Source: Eleusine coracana subsp. coracana (lineage: Eukaryota > Streptophyta > Magnoliopsida > Poales > Poaceae). From it: a DNA stretch of 64,000 nucleotides. Within the stretch, counting starts at the first letter, position 1, and every line of letters starts with the position of its first letter. Below are positions 43,467-56,149 of the stretch, one piece after another. Under the pieces are notes generated by a model. That model saw only the letters and a list, made by a program, of their open reading frames with translations, searched no databases and was not told the origin of the DNA. Position numbers and translations under genes: made by a program. The stretch is taken from contig CM064426.1 in NCBI GenBank assembly GCA_032690845.1, positions 40,604,101 to 40,668,100 of the forward strand. Reading direction: 5' to 3'.

Positions 43467-46219
43467 ATGGCGCGATCACCGAGTCCATCTGACATTATTC
43501 CTGCATTGATACCACTCGGATCCGAGCAGGAAGACTCTTCCTTCGAATATGACTCGACGCCAGACCGGTCTTTTGATGAGGACACGGTCGAATCGACCTA
43601 CTCATATCCCCATACAGTCAACATGGTGGAGATAGTAGATCCTGCCACTGGAAACCAAGAGGAGGATCCAGATGCCGAAGAAGAAGGGAATCCAGCCGAT
43701 GGTCTCCAAAACCAGCCGGTCGAAGGAGGCCGACAGGATGATAACCCGCCAGCTGATGAATTATCAATCGGTCACCGCCGTCGTCCAAGAGGGTCGCGCG
43801 GGTCGCGTAACGCATGCCAACTGGATCTTGGCCCTGACCTTGAAGTGGATGGTGTTAAGGTCTACCATACCCCACAGAACAACATCACCGGGGCCAAGAC
43901 ATTGCTTGAGACCTTAATGGTCGATGCCCACTATCAAACACCTAGTATGCAGAATGCGGTGGCTATGCTCAAAGCCGCAGCGGCACAAGATGCTGCAAAG
44001 TCTCAGTCGGTCGCAAGTTCCAGCCATGTACCTCCTCAGGGTCAGCGAAGGCGTGAAGATCTGAGAAATTCTCTCAGCCTCCGTGATGGACGAAACAGCA
44101 TCAACTCTCACCATGAGGAGCGCGCTCGGGACAACCGACGCTATGAGGAAGAACGGCGTGAACGAAGAATGGACACCCGACGGGAAGACCGGTGGGATGA
44201 CCGACGAGAAGACTGACGGGATAACCAACGGGATGATCGTCAAAACCATCCTCCAAGAGACAATCATGACGACCAACATCGACATGACGATCGGGATCGG
44301 CACGATAATGATGGCAATCGACGATGTCGTCATGACGAGGATGTTGGCCCATGCCACCGTTGTAGCCCAACCACGTCCCCAGACCGACAAAGGCGGTCAC
44401 CAACGATGACGAGATCGATGGCATCAAGGCTTACGTCCCTCGGCTTCGCATTGCTCGATGGCCGAAAGGATTCAAGCCGGTTCCCATCAAAAAATATGAT
44501 GGACAAACCAATCCCCAAGAGTGGTTATAACTCTATAGCACGACGATCCGGTCGGCTGGAGGTGATTCCTACGTAATGGCTAATTACCTTCCGGTCTGCT
44601 TAGATCTTGCCGTTCGGATATGGCTCACATCTTTACCTGAGGAGTCAGTCACATCCTAGGGAGACCTCAATAGGAAACTCATAGAATGTTTCCAAGCAAC
44701 TTGCAACCGACCGGGCAACCACTTCGACCTCACTCGGATCAAGTAGAAAGGAGACGAGCCTCTTCGTGACTACATCAAGCGGTTTTGCGCTAAGAAATCT
44801 GAGATCCCCAACGTCCCCAATCAGCAAATCATTACTGCCTTCCTGGGTGGAATTCGCAGTGACGATCTAGTCCGGGAAATCGGTCGGAGGAACCATGATC
44901 TCAAGCTCACCGCTCAAGAGTGCTTCGAGATTGCTGATAAGTATGCATCAGTGGAATCTGCACTTGATGATATCCGAGGAAAGGGCAAGGAGAAGCGGTC
45001 GGACAAGCCTAAGTCCTCCAAGAAGGACAAGAAGAGAAAACCCGACAATGCTGTCAATTCAGTAGACCGGTTTCGGAAGAATCCTCGGACAAACCAGCCG
45101 TCTACTGATGAGTTGCTGAGTGGCATTTGCCCTTGGCACCCCAAGGGAAACTACAAAGCAAAGGATTGCTATTATCAGAAGGGTTTTACAAGGGCTACGC
45201 TCAAGGTGGCCAAAGATCCTCCAAGGCGCAACAACAACAACAAAGACAAGCCTAAGGATGATGATGACAAGGATGATTCGGGAGAGTTCCAGGAGCCTCG
45301 CAAAGAAGTAAACTTCATCTTCGGAGGCCCAGATGCCTATACATCCAAGCGCAAGCAAAAGTTAGAGCTTCGAGAGATTGACTCGGTGGAGCCAGCTATG
45401 CCTCAGTACATGAGGTGGTCTGAGATGCCAATCACCTTTGATCGGTCGGACCATCCAAAACATCTACCAAAACCAGGTCGCTACCCATTGGCGCTTGCTG
45501 TGACTATGAAGGAGGTGAAGTTCAACAGAGTACTCATCGATGGAGGAAGCAGTTTGGACCTAATCTTCACCAGGAACCTTTAAGAGCTCGGTCTGTCACT
45601 CAATGACCTCCAACCGAGTTCTTCACCCTTCCATGGGATTGTGCCTGGCAAGACTTCAGTCCTAATTGGACAAATCACTCTGCCAGTCACCTTTGGCACC
45701 CGTGATAATTTTAGGATAGAGCGTATCCTCTTCCAGGTGGCAGACTTCGAGTCAGCATACCATGCTATCATCGGTCGATCGGCGATGGCTAGGTTTATGG
45801 CTGTTCTACACTATCCGTATCTCACCCTCAAGATGCCAGGCCCGAACGGATTAATCTCCCTCCACTCTGATCTTCAGAATTCTTTTGATTGCAATGTACA
45901 GAGTTGTGAGATGGCTACCAAACAGTTGATGCTGTCAGACCAAAAGGAGATCCAGAAGGCGGTTCGTATAGAGGACCAGACTGGAACGGAGGTTCCTATA
46001 AAGAAACCTACCAAGGACATGATCCAGACCGATGACATCCAAACCAAGGAGATTTCGCTCGATCCTGAGGACCCCGATAAGGTGACTTATGCTGGGTCAA
46101 CCTTGATGAAAAATAGGAACTCGCGCTCACTCTTTTCCTCTAGGAAAATAGGGATACCTTTGCATGGAAACCATCTGACATGCTGGGAGTTCCTAGGGAA
46201 AAGATTGAGCACGTGTTAA
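43467..46219 (+). pseudogene. gag-PR: Tat-2 gag and protease
   Basis: Starts MARSPSPSDIIP at 43467. An acidic then Arg/Asp-rich N-terminal region ends at a TGA (44214-44216). After a frameshift near 44400, the Retrotrans_gag region follows (KKYDGQTNPQEW, about 44490, to LRDYIKRFCAK, about 44780), with stops at about 44528, 44656 and 44743. A basic tail and a Cys/His-poor linker (SGICPWHPKGNYKAKDC) come next. The aspartic protease has VLIDGGSSLDLIF (about 45530-45570), the DGG form usual in Tat elements, and a TAA just after it (45581-45583). A frameshift near 46150 leads into RT. Gag would form the particle; protease would cleave it. Confidence 0.88.
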
Positions 46220-49200
46220 GGGTACCTCTAGGGGCTACCGCCGTTCGCCAAAGGCTTAGAAGATTTGCGCAAGACCGCAAGGACGCTATGAAGAAGGAGA
46301 TAGTTAGATTGTTAGAAGCTAAGTTTATAAAGGAGGTGTATCATCCTGACTGGTTAGCAAATCCAGTCCTTGTACCTAAAAAGAATAAAGAGTGGAGGAT
46401 GTGTGTTGATTATACCGATCTCAACAAGGTCTGCGCAAAAGACCCTTCACTCTTCCTCGTATTGATTAGATTGTAGATTTGACAGTCGGGTGTGAGCTTT
46501 TAAGCTTTCTAGATGCCTATTTAGGCTATCACCAGATCCCACTGAGAGTCAAAGATCAGATCAAGACTTCCTTTATAACACCCTTCGAAGCCTATTGCTA
46601 TATCACTATGCCGTTCGGTCTGAAAAATGTTGGCGCGACTTACCAACGAGGTATTCAACGCTGCCTTGTCACTCAGATCGGTCAAAACGCTGAAGCGTAT
46701 GTTGACGACATCGTTGTCAGGATTCGAAAAGTCGAAGAACTTCTCTCTGACCTGGCAAAAACCTTTGACAATCTAAGACATTATTCAATGAAGCTGAATC
46801 CTAAAAAGTGTGTTTTTGGGGTTCCATCGGGGAAGTTACTCGGTTACATCATTTTGAAACGAGGTATAGAGGCTAACCCAGATAAAATCAAGGCAATCCT
46901 TGATATAAAGCCGCCTAATTCTCAAAGGGACATTTAGAAGCTGACTGGATGCATGGCATCCTTGAGTCGCTTTATTTCCCGATTGGGGGTTAGGGGGTTA
47001 CCACTCTTCCGATTGCTTAAAAAGCAGGACGACTTAAATCAAGGCAATACACTGAGGAGGCGCAGTCGACACTAGATGAATTAAAGATTCATCTCAGCAG
47101 TATTCCAGTGTTGGTGCCTCCGGAGCCAGGAGAAAAACTTCAGCTTTACATCTCGGCCACAACCCAGGCTGTGAGTACTGTTTTGATAGTCGACCGAGAA
47201 GAAGAGGGACACATGCAAAAAGTACAGCATCCGGTCTACTTTGTGAGTGAGGTTCTCAGCGCCTCTAAGACAAGGTACCAGCAGATCTTGAAGTTGTTAT
47301 ATGCATTATTGATCACCTCGAGGAAGTTGAAGCACTATTTCCAAGCTCATCCAATTGAAGTTCAAACATCTTTTGCACTCGGGACGGTGTTACATAACTG
47401 AGAAGCTGAAGAAAAAATAGCCAAGTGGGTAGTCAAACTTGGTCAGTATACTATTACGTTCGTGCCTCGGTCGGCTATAAAGGGACAACCGTTAGCTGAA
47501 TTTGTTGCCGAGTGGATAGAGATTCAAAATCCTCATGCTGCCCAAGATATCGAATATTGGAAAATGTACTTTGATGGTTCCCTTCAATTACAAGGGGCAG
47601 GTGCGGGAGTTGTATTTATCTCGCCTACTGGAGAAAGGCTTCGATATGTTCTTCAAATCATGTTTCGCACGTCTAATAATGCTGCGGAATATGAAGCTCT
47701 CCTACACGATCTGCGGATTGCTGTGTCACTCGGCATTAAATTTATCGACATATTTGGAGATTCGGCCTTGGATTGGAATTGTGTAGATGACAACATGAGT
47801 GCTTATTGCCAAGAAGTGCGAAAACTCGAAGACAAGTTTGATGGATTGAAGTTCACACATGTTCTCCGAGATAATAACCAGGCGGCTGATGAGTTAGCCA
47901 AGATAGGATCATCTCGGTCTGCAGTTCTGCCGGGTGTTTTCCTACATGTTCTGGATTCCCCAACAATTTCTTCCCAGTCGGACGTGTTGATGAGTATTGT
48001 TGCTGATCTTGTTGACGATGACGTCTCCAAGACCGACTGGCGTGACCCACTCATTCAGTATTTAGATAAGGGAACGCTGCCCTCGGATCCTGATGAGCAG
48101 CAAAGATTGGAGATCCGATCTCAAGGATACTTGTTGGTGGGGGACCAACTTTACAAAAGGGGTGGTTCCAACATTCTGACGCGATGCATCTCAATTCCTG
48201 AAGGCCAGAAGTTGGTAGAAGAGATTCATTCGGGAATATGCGGCAATCATGCAGCTTCCAGGACTTTGGTCGGCAAAGCTTTCCGGCAAGGGTTTTATTG
48301 GCCCACGATGGTCGAAGATGCACACCAAGTTGTTCGGAAGTGTGAGTGTTGTCAATTCTTCGCTCAACAAACACATGTGCGTTCACAGCAACTTCACATG
48401 ATACCATTGACTTGGCCTTTTGCTGTTTGGGGGCTTGATATTGTCGGTCCTTTCAAGAAAGCGCCAGGCGGGTTTACTCATTTGTTTGTTGCTATCGACA
48501 AATTCACCAAGTGGATTGAAGCAAAGCAGGTTGGCAATATTACATCCAAGAAGGCGATCGAGTTTGTCAAAGATATATTCACTCGGTTTGGAGTTCCTCA
48601 TGATATCATTACCGATAATGGCACTCAATTCACTTCAGTGGAGTTCCGGGACTTTGCCGATGAGATGGGAATAAAGATCCACTTTGCATTAGTGGCTCAT
48701 CCGAAAAGCAATGGGTAGGTCGAACGGGCCAATGGTATGATTCTTCAAGGATTAAAGCCGCGGATATTTGACATACTCAAACCTTATGCCGGTCGGTGGG
48801 TCAAAGAGTTGCCTTCAGTTCTTTGGGAGCTTCGGACAAACACCAGTCGGGCTACTAGAAAATCACCTGTTTCATTGGTCTATGGCTCAGAAGCTATGTT
48901 GCCGACTGAGGTTAGTCTTGTCTCGGCACGAGTTCAAGCGTACGATGAAAAGCTTTCTAAGGAGAACCGAGTGATTGATTTGATTGCGGTAAAGGAGTTG
49001 CGTGATCGCGCTCTGTTTCGGTCGGCACTCTACCAATAAGGCTTGTGTCGTTATTATGATAAGAACGTTCGCAGTCGCCACTTTCAAGTTGGAGACCTAG
49101 TGCTTCGCCGAGTGCAATCGACAAAGAATCAGCATCAGCTCTCGCCGAAGTGGGAAGGACCGTACGTAGTGAAGGAAGTCACTCGCCCGGGGGCTTACCG

Positions 49201-49273
49201 ACTGATGTACGAAGACGGCGATGATATTCCAAACTCCTGGAACATAAATCAGCTACGTCATTTCTATACTTAG
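46150..49273 (+). pseudogene. pol: Tat-2 pol: RT, RNase H, second RNase H, integrase
   Basis: RT begins before MLGVPREKIEHVL (46180), carries WRMCVDYTDLNK, a -1 shift and a TAG near 46440-46470, then DAYLGYHQI and the catalytic AYVDD (about 46700). RNase H spans about 47110-47400. The second RNase H has FDGSL (about 47570) and NNAAEYEALLHDLRIA (about 47680) but lacks 21 bp that encode VINQVTK in Tat-1. Integrase keeps the HHCC segment, GLDIVGPF, ITDNGTQF and the motif before Glu, with a TAG at 48716-48718 just ahead of the catalytic Glu. Another TAA lies at 49037-49039. The natural end is QLRHFYT and TAG at 49271-49273. Confidence 0.92.
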
Positions 49274-49812
49274 CTATTATTTTGTGTATTTATACATTAT
49301 TTATGAATGAAACTTTGGTCTTTTTTAATGAAAGATTTTCTGATGATTTTCATTCTATATCTGTCTCGATTCCTTAATTTATACTATTAAACAATCGAGC
49401 CAGGGGGCTAGCAATAATGTCCTATCTCGGTCTAACCATATTTTGGTTTTGGCCTATTTTTTGACCGACTTATTATCATAAGATCTTGAGATCTTGAGTT
49501 TTGGTCTTTATTATTTTGGTCTTACGCTTATACATCATGGTTAAATACTTTGTGCTGTACATCAGACTACCACTACACTAAACCCAGAGCCAAAAGTGTT
49601 AGAGGTCATGTGTCGATTGGTTGATTCTGTTTGTTACGCGGTTACGGGTTACAACCTAATATGTTATGGCAGACCGATGCAATCTTTGTTTCTCTTGATA
49701 GAAATATGTCAATGATATCTTTGTCAAACTTCTAAAGCTATAAAAGCATAAGATTAGTTTATACACAAGTATCATTACAAAAATACTACTAATGTTTTAC
49801 AATATTATAGGA
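49274..49812. other. Tat-2 spacer between convergent genes
   Basis: Non-coding, nearly collinear with 2367-2905. The pol and antisense transcripts converge here, so their 3' ends may overlap. Confidence 0.7.
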
Positions 49813-52664
49813 TTATATCTCCTTTGAAGGAGAAGAAGAGTCATCCCGAAGTTCGACCTCTGGAGTTGCTAGGCGAGTCGGCACGGTCGGATTGATTTCT
49901 ATATTTTCGACCAAGGCCTGGGAAGTCTCTAGCATAGAATCCAGGAGCAGCTGACATTGGTCGTCGGTCAGGTCAGGGTTAAATCCCTCTTTGATCTTGT
50001 CCAATGGCAGAGCAGGAGACCAGGATTGGCAAATTGCCAGCACTTGACTCCCGGCTTCGGTCGCCACTCGCCGGGTGTTATGAGCAATGGCTTCTGAAGC
50101 ATGCTCCATCAAGTAGTCCAGAGAGTGACTAGTCTGCTCTACTCAGTTAGCATGAACATAGTTCATTGCTTTCCGAGCGGTGTAAGATAGAGCTGCAAAT
50201 AATAATTATTGGTCAGTATGATCAACAGAAGAATCAAGCAGAAGGAAGAAGTCAAAGGCTTACTGGGAAGTTTACATTTGAAAGATTTGGAGACAGCCTT
50301 AGCCTCCTCTATCTTCGCGTCAGACCCCTTCAGCTCCTCCTACAGCCGAGTGATCTCGGTCTTTTGGTCTTCAGCCAATTTGGAGAGGCTTTCCTTCTCA
50401 ACCTTCAAGGCGTCAACGAACCTCTGTTGGTTGGAAGTCAACTTCTCCAGGTCGGTGATTTTTTGATCGCGAGCTAAAAGTAAAGCTTTTAGCGTTAGAG
50501 TGGTCAGCAGATTGCTTAAATATGGATGGAAGAAAAACTTACCAGCCAGATTTGCACGAACTTGGTCTATGACCTTGTTTATCTCTTGTCGGTCGGCCAA
50601 CAACTTCTTGTTTTCCTCTAGGGCCTTGGAGAGCTGCTGACCGGTGACTAGCAAGACAAATAAGAAGTTAGTCTAAAACATAAAGACAAGAAGATTAGGC
50701 GACCAAGAACATACTGAAAGTTTCGGCTTCAAGATATTCTACTCTAGCCTGCTTTCGCTCCACAAGAGCATACATTTTCTGATATATGGAAGATAAGTGA
50801 GCTAAAAGATGAGAGCGAAGCAAGGTAGAAGCATAATGTTGCGTTACCTTGCTGGACTCCCGGTGTTGGTGCAAAATCTCCGCATCCTCTACCTCAGGCC
50901 GACCAGACACATCTACAGGAAGAGTTCTTTTACCTTTGTCAAGAGGCAAAGAGATATTAGTCGGAGTGGTCTGAGACAGAGGCTCTGGAGTGGAGGCAGG
51001 AACCATTTGTTCAAACAGTTTATCCACTTCGGTCGGCATGTCTGAAGACTTGCCAACCGAATGGGACACACCAGTCGGATGAAGTGGATGCGCAGACCGA
51101 GTATCCTCAGATCCCTGAGCGCTATGAGAATCACTTGTCTAACTGCCAAGAATAAATAAATAAATCAGGAGATGTTGAGATCAACAATAAGAGACAAGGA
51201 GTATAGGGTTTAAAGATTAAACCTGGGAGCCTTCTTGAGCTTGATTCGGCATAGCCTCTTCTTTGAAGAAGTTGACTGAAAATCAGTCTCCTTCCTCTTT
51301 TGAGAGGGCTGGTCAGCCTTGCCAGTCAGCACTACCTCTTCTGTTGACCTCTAATTTTGGGTCAGAGGCTCTGGTCGGTCTGAAGGTCGGCTGGAGGTTG
51401 CAGGAGTAGGTAGACCAGCATCTGCGACAATTATTTCTTCATCGTCGTCCTGGTCCCCCACATATTGGCGACGACACGCGATGGTCTGCTTCTGGAGCTT
51501 GTCAGGGGAGGCCAGAGTGACGACGGGAGTGATGCTGACTGGCCGAGCGCCTACGGAAGAACTTGAACCCCCGGCGCCGGTCAGCGGTGTCTTCTTAACA
51601 TAATCAGGTCCCTCAGTATCGGTCTGAGGGAGCGGGGGATGAGATACATAAGTATCCAGCACCTGCATAAAGATCAAAACAATGAGTACAATCTCAAGAT
51701 AGGATAACAAGGGCTAGCTAAAGGCAGACTGAGGCTTACACGGGCTCGCAGTGTGCCCTTGTTATACGCCTTTGAGACCAAATAATGGTCTTGGAGGATT
51801 TCCCCTTCAAACATCTTCACCAAGCGTCTTCGGCAAAGTTCACCATTTGGTGGATTCGGCACCTCCCTAGTCTCATCCTCATTAACATAGTCCCATGCCG
51901 GGTGACATTGAAGCTTCAGGGGCTGAACTCGGCGGATGATAAAACTTTTGGCCACTGTGATGCCATCGATGCCTTCAGCCTTCAGATCGGCAATTTTCTT
52001 GAGGAGGGCGACCACTTGAGGATCGGTCGGATCGGGCCTCTTTGTCCAGTGCGCTTGGGGAATAGCCTTTGCACCAGTGAAGTCGGCAAGAACAGGGGGA
52101 GGGTTGTCACAATAGAACCACTCGGCCTTCCAATTCTTGTTTCCGGTCTTCAATGGGACATTTATGTAGACCTCTTTCTTGCGTAACTGGATGCCAATAC
52201 CGCCTATGGCCACTTGGTTTTCTGTGGTGGGCAGCGGTTGGAGGACAAATAGATGGCAAAAGAGATTGAAATGGGGGAGAACGCCAAGAAAAGCGTCGCA
52301 CAAATGTATGAAGATGGCAATATGAAGAATGGAGTTGGGATTGAGGTTGACAAGCTCAATCCCAAAGAAAAAAAGGAGCCCACGCAAAAAAACTGCAGCA
52401 GGGAACTCCAAAGCCATGCTCAAAGAATGAGCAAAACACTACGATCTTTTGATGAATGGGAATGGGGCAGGATTCGCGGGGTACCTTCCAGTCGATTCGA
52501 GCCTGCTCTGGAAGGATGCCATCCAACACCATCTTGTTCATGTCAGCTTGTGAAAGGCTGCTCTTTGAGAACTCCCGAAGTTGCTCCGGGATGTCGACCT
52601 CCAACGAGGACGACGCGGCGGCGGAAGAAGCTGGGATCGAAATGGAAGTCCTCTTGCGGCCCAT
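49813..52664 (-). pseudogene. Tat-2 antisense gene, seven exons (Transposase_28-type domain plus coiled coil)
   Basis: Predicted minus-strand exons: 52664-51740, 51662-51223, 51142-50848, 50778-50715, 50647-50543, 50473-50264, 50192-49813. All introns have GT..AG ends and all phases join in frame; total about 805 residues. Exon 1 encodes MGRKRTSISIPASS, a helical segment, and the 'putative gypsy type transposon' domain (GIELVNLNPNSILHIAIF; HLCDAFLGVLPHFNLF). Exon 2 is Pro/Ser-rich with acidic DDDEE. Exons 4-6 are Lys/Glu/Leu-rich and coiled-coil-like, and exon 7 is a conserved C-terminus. Lesions: a 1-bp shift in a T-run near 52400, TAG in exon 2 (near 51353), a nonsense codon at the start of exon 3, TAG in exon 6, TGA in exon 7. 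Antisense genes are known in Tat elements; function unknown. Confidence 0.82.
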
Positions 52665-52870
52665 CGCGAACAGGATTGAACGCGGTGAAGGAGTTCAAAA
52701 AACTTCACCAAAGCTCAGGGGCTAAACGCGGCGGGATTTGTGGCGGCCGGAAGCAAAAAAGCTAAACCCTAGCCGGAAAAACAGAGGAGCCGTGAGAGCA
52801 GAGAAGGCGCAAGGAAGACGAAGAGTTCGCGGGCAAATGCGGCATGGACTGAAGGTCAACCTAGTGTAGC

Positions 52871-52878
52871 CTTTTATA
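52871..52878 (-). promoter_or_regulatory. TATA box of the Tat-2 antisense gene
   Basis: The minus strand reads GAGTATAAAAGGCTAC, 207 bp upstream of the ATG at 52664. It is conserved with Tat-1. Confidence 0.75.
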
Positions 52879-53469
52879 CTCTTGCCTTTTTGACCTAAGG
52901 GTCCCATGGGCTGGGGTGGGCCATACCATAGTGCGATCCTAATATTAACTTAGAGGTTAATTAAGGGCTTAAGCCCATTAGGGTTACAAACCCAGAAAAA
53001 TGAGACTCGGGGGCTTCTTTGATGAGAAGTACCCGAGAATTATTTCACCATATCTATGTGATTTGATGATCATGTGGCAAAGGACTTGATGGTCGTATGG
53101 TACAAGTTCAAAGGTTATGGTATTGACTAAAGTCAAAAAAACAGAATTACTAAATTTGGACTTGAACGGGTGATCGGAATTAGGGAAGAGCTATTTTGAC
53201 AAAAGTCATTTAGCTAAATATTGAATATGACTAGAGTCATAAAAATCCGACCGACCTATCACACGGGAATAATATGTGCCACTCGGCCGGTCTAATGATC
53301 GGTCGGCAAAGTGATCACTTAGCAATCGGACCCAAGGGTTTGATAACCGGAGGTCTAAAAGATTCAAACTTGATGGTTTGAATATCTATAAACAAATTAA
53401 TAAGAGCTAATACAATTAGACTCTTGCATTATTTGTTAGTCTCCAAATTATACAAGAGTCGGGGGCTAC
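52879..53469. other. Tat-2 non-coding 3' region and polypurine tract
   Basis: Upstream region of the antisense promoter and 3' region of the sense genome. It ends GAGTCGGGGGCTAC directly before the 3' LTR. No gene. Confidence 0.75.
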
Positions 53470-53878
53470 TGTGGGATACTTGCTTTACGGGTATCCTCAT
53501 ACAAGGCAAAAGTCGGTGGCCGGCCGGGTACTTTATCAACAAGGAAGCCGACCGACTCGGCTTGGAGTGCAAGATAAGAAAGATTGGACTTGCCATTTAG
53601 AACCATTGTAGAGTACGACTAGGACTCTGCTTGTACCCACCTGCCGACCGGATATATAAGGCGGCAGGGTACCCCCCATGTGGAGGTGTCGAGAGATAGC
53701 TAGAGGCAATTTAGGCTTAACATATCAAAACAATCAATACAATACAGAACACATGACGTAGGATTTTTACTCTCATTGAGAGGGCCCGAACCTATATAAT
53801 TCGGCGTCTTTTGTAACCATCATAGTTCTTGGTCTCGACGTAGCTCTATATATTTACTGCCGGTCTTGAGCATCGACA
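53470..53878 (+). repeat. Tat-2 3' LTR
   Basis: 409 bp, TGTGGGATAC to CATCGACA, followed by CTCTA. Promoter box TATATAAG at 53653-53660. Confidence 0.94.
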
Positions 53879-54689
53879 CTCTATATGTTGTCACCACCGT
53901 ACCGGCTGTATCGTTGAGGCTGCAGTTTCAAGCGGTGATAAGATTTTTAGTGCTGCACCGTCCTTGCCAAACACACACGGTTTGTTATTATGATAGAGTC
54001 CCCATTTGGCCATGGTCGGAACACGGAAAATTGTTATCCCTTCGGCATAATGCCAATACGCCACCGTCCGCTGTGATTGCAGCTCTAGATGATGGCGGGA
54101 TGCTTTGAGTGCAGTGCCAAAACTTGTCATTTGAAGCTTGTTTCTGTTGAGTTTCAGCACAATGCTAATGCGATAAGCCCGGCACTAGAGAAGGGAAATT
54201 ACTTTCTAGCCGAAGGATAACTGTACATTGACTCATTCCTTTTATCCTGCTTACTAGGGAATAAGCTTTGTCAATCATTCAATATGACATTTGCCTTTGG
54301 ACCTAACTATATTAGCTTGTCTGTAGTTTGTGCTGTACTTGCAAGATGCAACCAAAGGAACCAACCGAAGGGTACCATTGAGAACATGCACCACAAACTA
54401 TACTATTGCACTTATGATGTAATGTTGTGCCATGTGCTAACTATCCTATTATGTGCAGGCCTCTATACATCTGAATATTTTTCTTACATAACATTTATAT
54501 GCAATTGATGGCATATGTTGTGCAGGAATCTGAATCCAAGAGATGTGCCTAAATGCCACACACTTTGACTCCTTTCATAGTTCTCATATCATACATGCGC
54601 ATCATGAGCATGCACAAACATTCATATCGCATGAGCATGCATCATGCATACAAATGCATGGTGAAAATATTGGTTATCTTCTTTTCACT

Positions 54690-54960
54690 TGAATGCCAGG
54701 CAACTATGGCCTGAGGGTCCAAAGGGACGCGTCCTTTACTTTTCTTGTAAAGGCAACTACGGTCTGAGTCCAGACAACTACAGTCTGATGCCGGGCAACT
54801 ACGGCCTGATGCTCCGAAAGGACATGCCCGGAATGCCGGGCGCGACACTACCCGATGCCGGGCAACTATGGCCTCATGCTCCAGAAGGAAATGCCCGGAA
54901 AGCCGGGGGCAGCACCTCCCGATGCCGAACAAATACGGCTTGAACCATGCCGAGGCCTGA
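54690..54960 (+). repeat. Degenerate GCCGGGCAACTAYGGCCTGATGC repeat in D
   Basis: About five imperfect copies of GGCAACTATGGCCTGATGC, with interspersed ATGCCCGGAATGCCGGG palindromes. Not coding. Confidence 0.75.
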
Positions 54961-55269
54961 TGAGGCGCTCGGCATGTATGTTTTATATGGCATGAATTAT
55001 TTTTCCCTCGTAATTATTAAAGAGCCCGAGGGCACATGATATGATACATGGTACCCGAAGCCATAACTTATATAGAAAACCCGAGGGCACTAGAGTGAGT
55101 GCATGTTACCCGAAGGCATAAGCTTCTACATGTAGCCCGAAGGCCACGACTTCTAAAAAATTGTGAGTTAGGGAAAGTGCATGAGTTTGTATGGCATTTA
55201 TTCTATTTTGATGTTGTTGTTCAGCAAAATCTTGAAGGGTGACGCTTGAAGCTTGTAGACAACATGCGG

Positions 55270-55620
55270 TGCCAGGGAGGGGTGTAAGCCCTCGGCCTTG
55301 ATGCAACAATTTGTCCATCCATGCTAGGGAGGGGTGTAAGCCCTCAGACTTGATGCAACAATTCGTCCATCCATGCTAGGGAAGGGTGTAAGCCCTCGGC
55401 CTTGATGCAACAATTCAGCCATCCATGCTAGGGAGGGGTGTAAGCCCTCAGACTTGATACAACAATTCGTCCATCCATGCTAGGGAGGGGTGTAAGCCCT
55501 CGGACTTGATGCAACAATTTGTCCACCCGTGCTAGGGAGGGGTGTAAGCCCATGGCCTTGAGATGCAACAGTATATCCATCCACACCAGGGAGGGGGCTA
55601 ACCCCCCAGTCTTGCGGTAC
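55270..55620 (+). repeat. 52-bp tandem repeat in D near its 3' LTR
   Basis: Six clear units and a degenerate seventh, each containing AGGGAGGGGTGTAAGCCCTC and TTGATGCAACAATT, at a regular 52-bp period (for example units at 55274 and 55326). The last unit has decayed to CAGGGAGGGGGCTAAC. Confidence 0.9.
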
Positions 55621-56149
55621 AACTTATGTGGTTTTTTTACTTCCCCCCAACAATAGTCAAAAGGGAGGAGGAGTACATATAAATATTTGCCTATTATATT
55701 TGACTGTTGTATGTGAGAAAGTGACCTCTCCTTCGGACTCATAGCAGCTAACAAAGTGTATGCGTGTTCCAGAAACCATTTCTGTCAAAAATTCAACTTT
55801 TCGGTTGGGTTTGAAATAATAAAGACATCGGCCACATCTTCGGCCTAGCTATCATTAACAAGAAAGATTCTCGCCTTTAGCACGACTCCGGGTTCCAAAG
55901 CAAGGATGTCTTTGGCTTAACTTTAACTCCCAAAGAGAGGCTCTCACCTTCGGCCAGTGTCAAGTCTCAAGGGCTAGGCAGAAGAACCTCATGAATGTTG
56001 CTATGTACTTCTTTTTTCATGTAATATTATAGTGGAATTTGTAATAAGACATGTAATTTGATAGTTCATAGATTGGGTCTCTGAGCCATGAGGAGCTACA
56101 GTCATCAGTAGCCCCTCGTGCCTCCGAGAGTCTACAGATGAGGGAGGAC

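Larger units (their letters stand above)
42887..53878 (+). mobile_element. Tat-2: complete Tat/RIRE2-like Ty3/gypsy element
   Basis: 10,992 bp with LTRs of 410 and 409 bp (TGTGGGATAC to CATCGACA; 5' copy ends CATCGATA). The target duplication is CTCCA/CTCTA. Contents: gag, protease with DGGSS, RT with YVDD, RNase H, a second RNase H, integrase, then a convergent antisense gene. Size, LTR length and antisense gene fit rice RIRE2-type elements as I remember them. Its frames are broken, so it is not autonomous now. Confidence 0.94.
53879..56149 (+). other. Element D internal region, right part
   Basis: No supported gene. It contains two repeat blocks (54690-54960 and 55270-55620) and scattered CCGAAGG motifs. 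It ends in the purine-rich GATGAGGGAGGAC, the likely polypurine tract of D. Confidence 0.7.

Noticed and set aside
49813..52664. The antisense exons as a captured or flanking host gene
   Set aside because: The same gene lies at the same internal position in both Tat copies and belongs to the Transposase_28 family known from Tat elements.
55270..55620. Regularly spaced repeats resembling a CRISPR array
   Set aside because: The units are contiguous 52-bp tandem repeats without unique spacers, in plant retroelement DNA.
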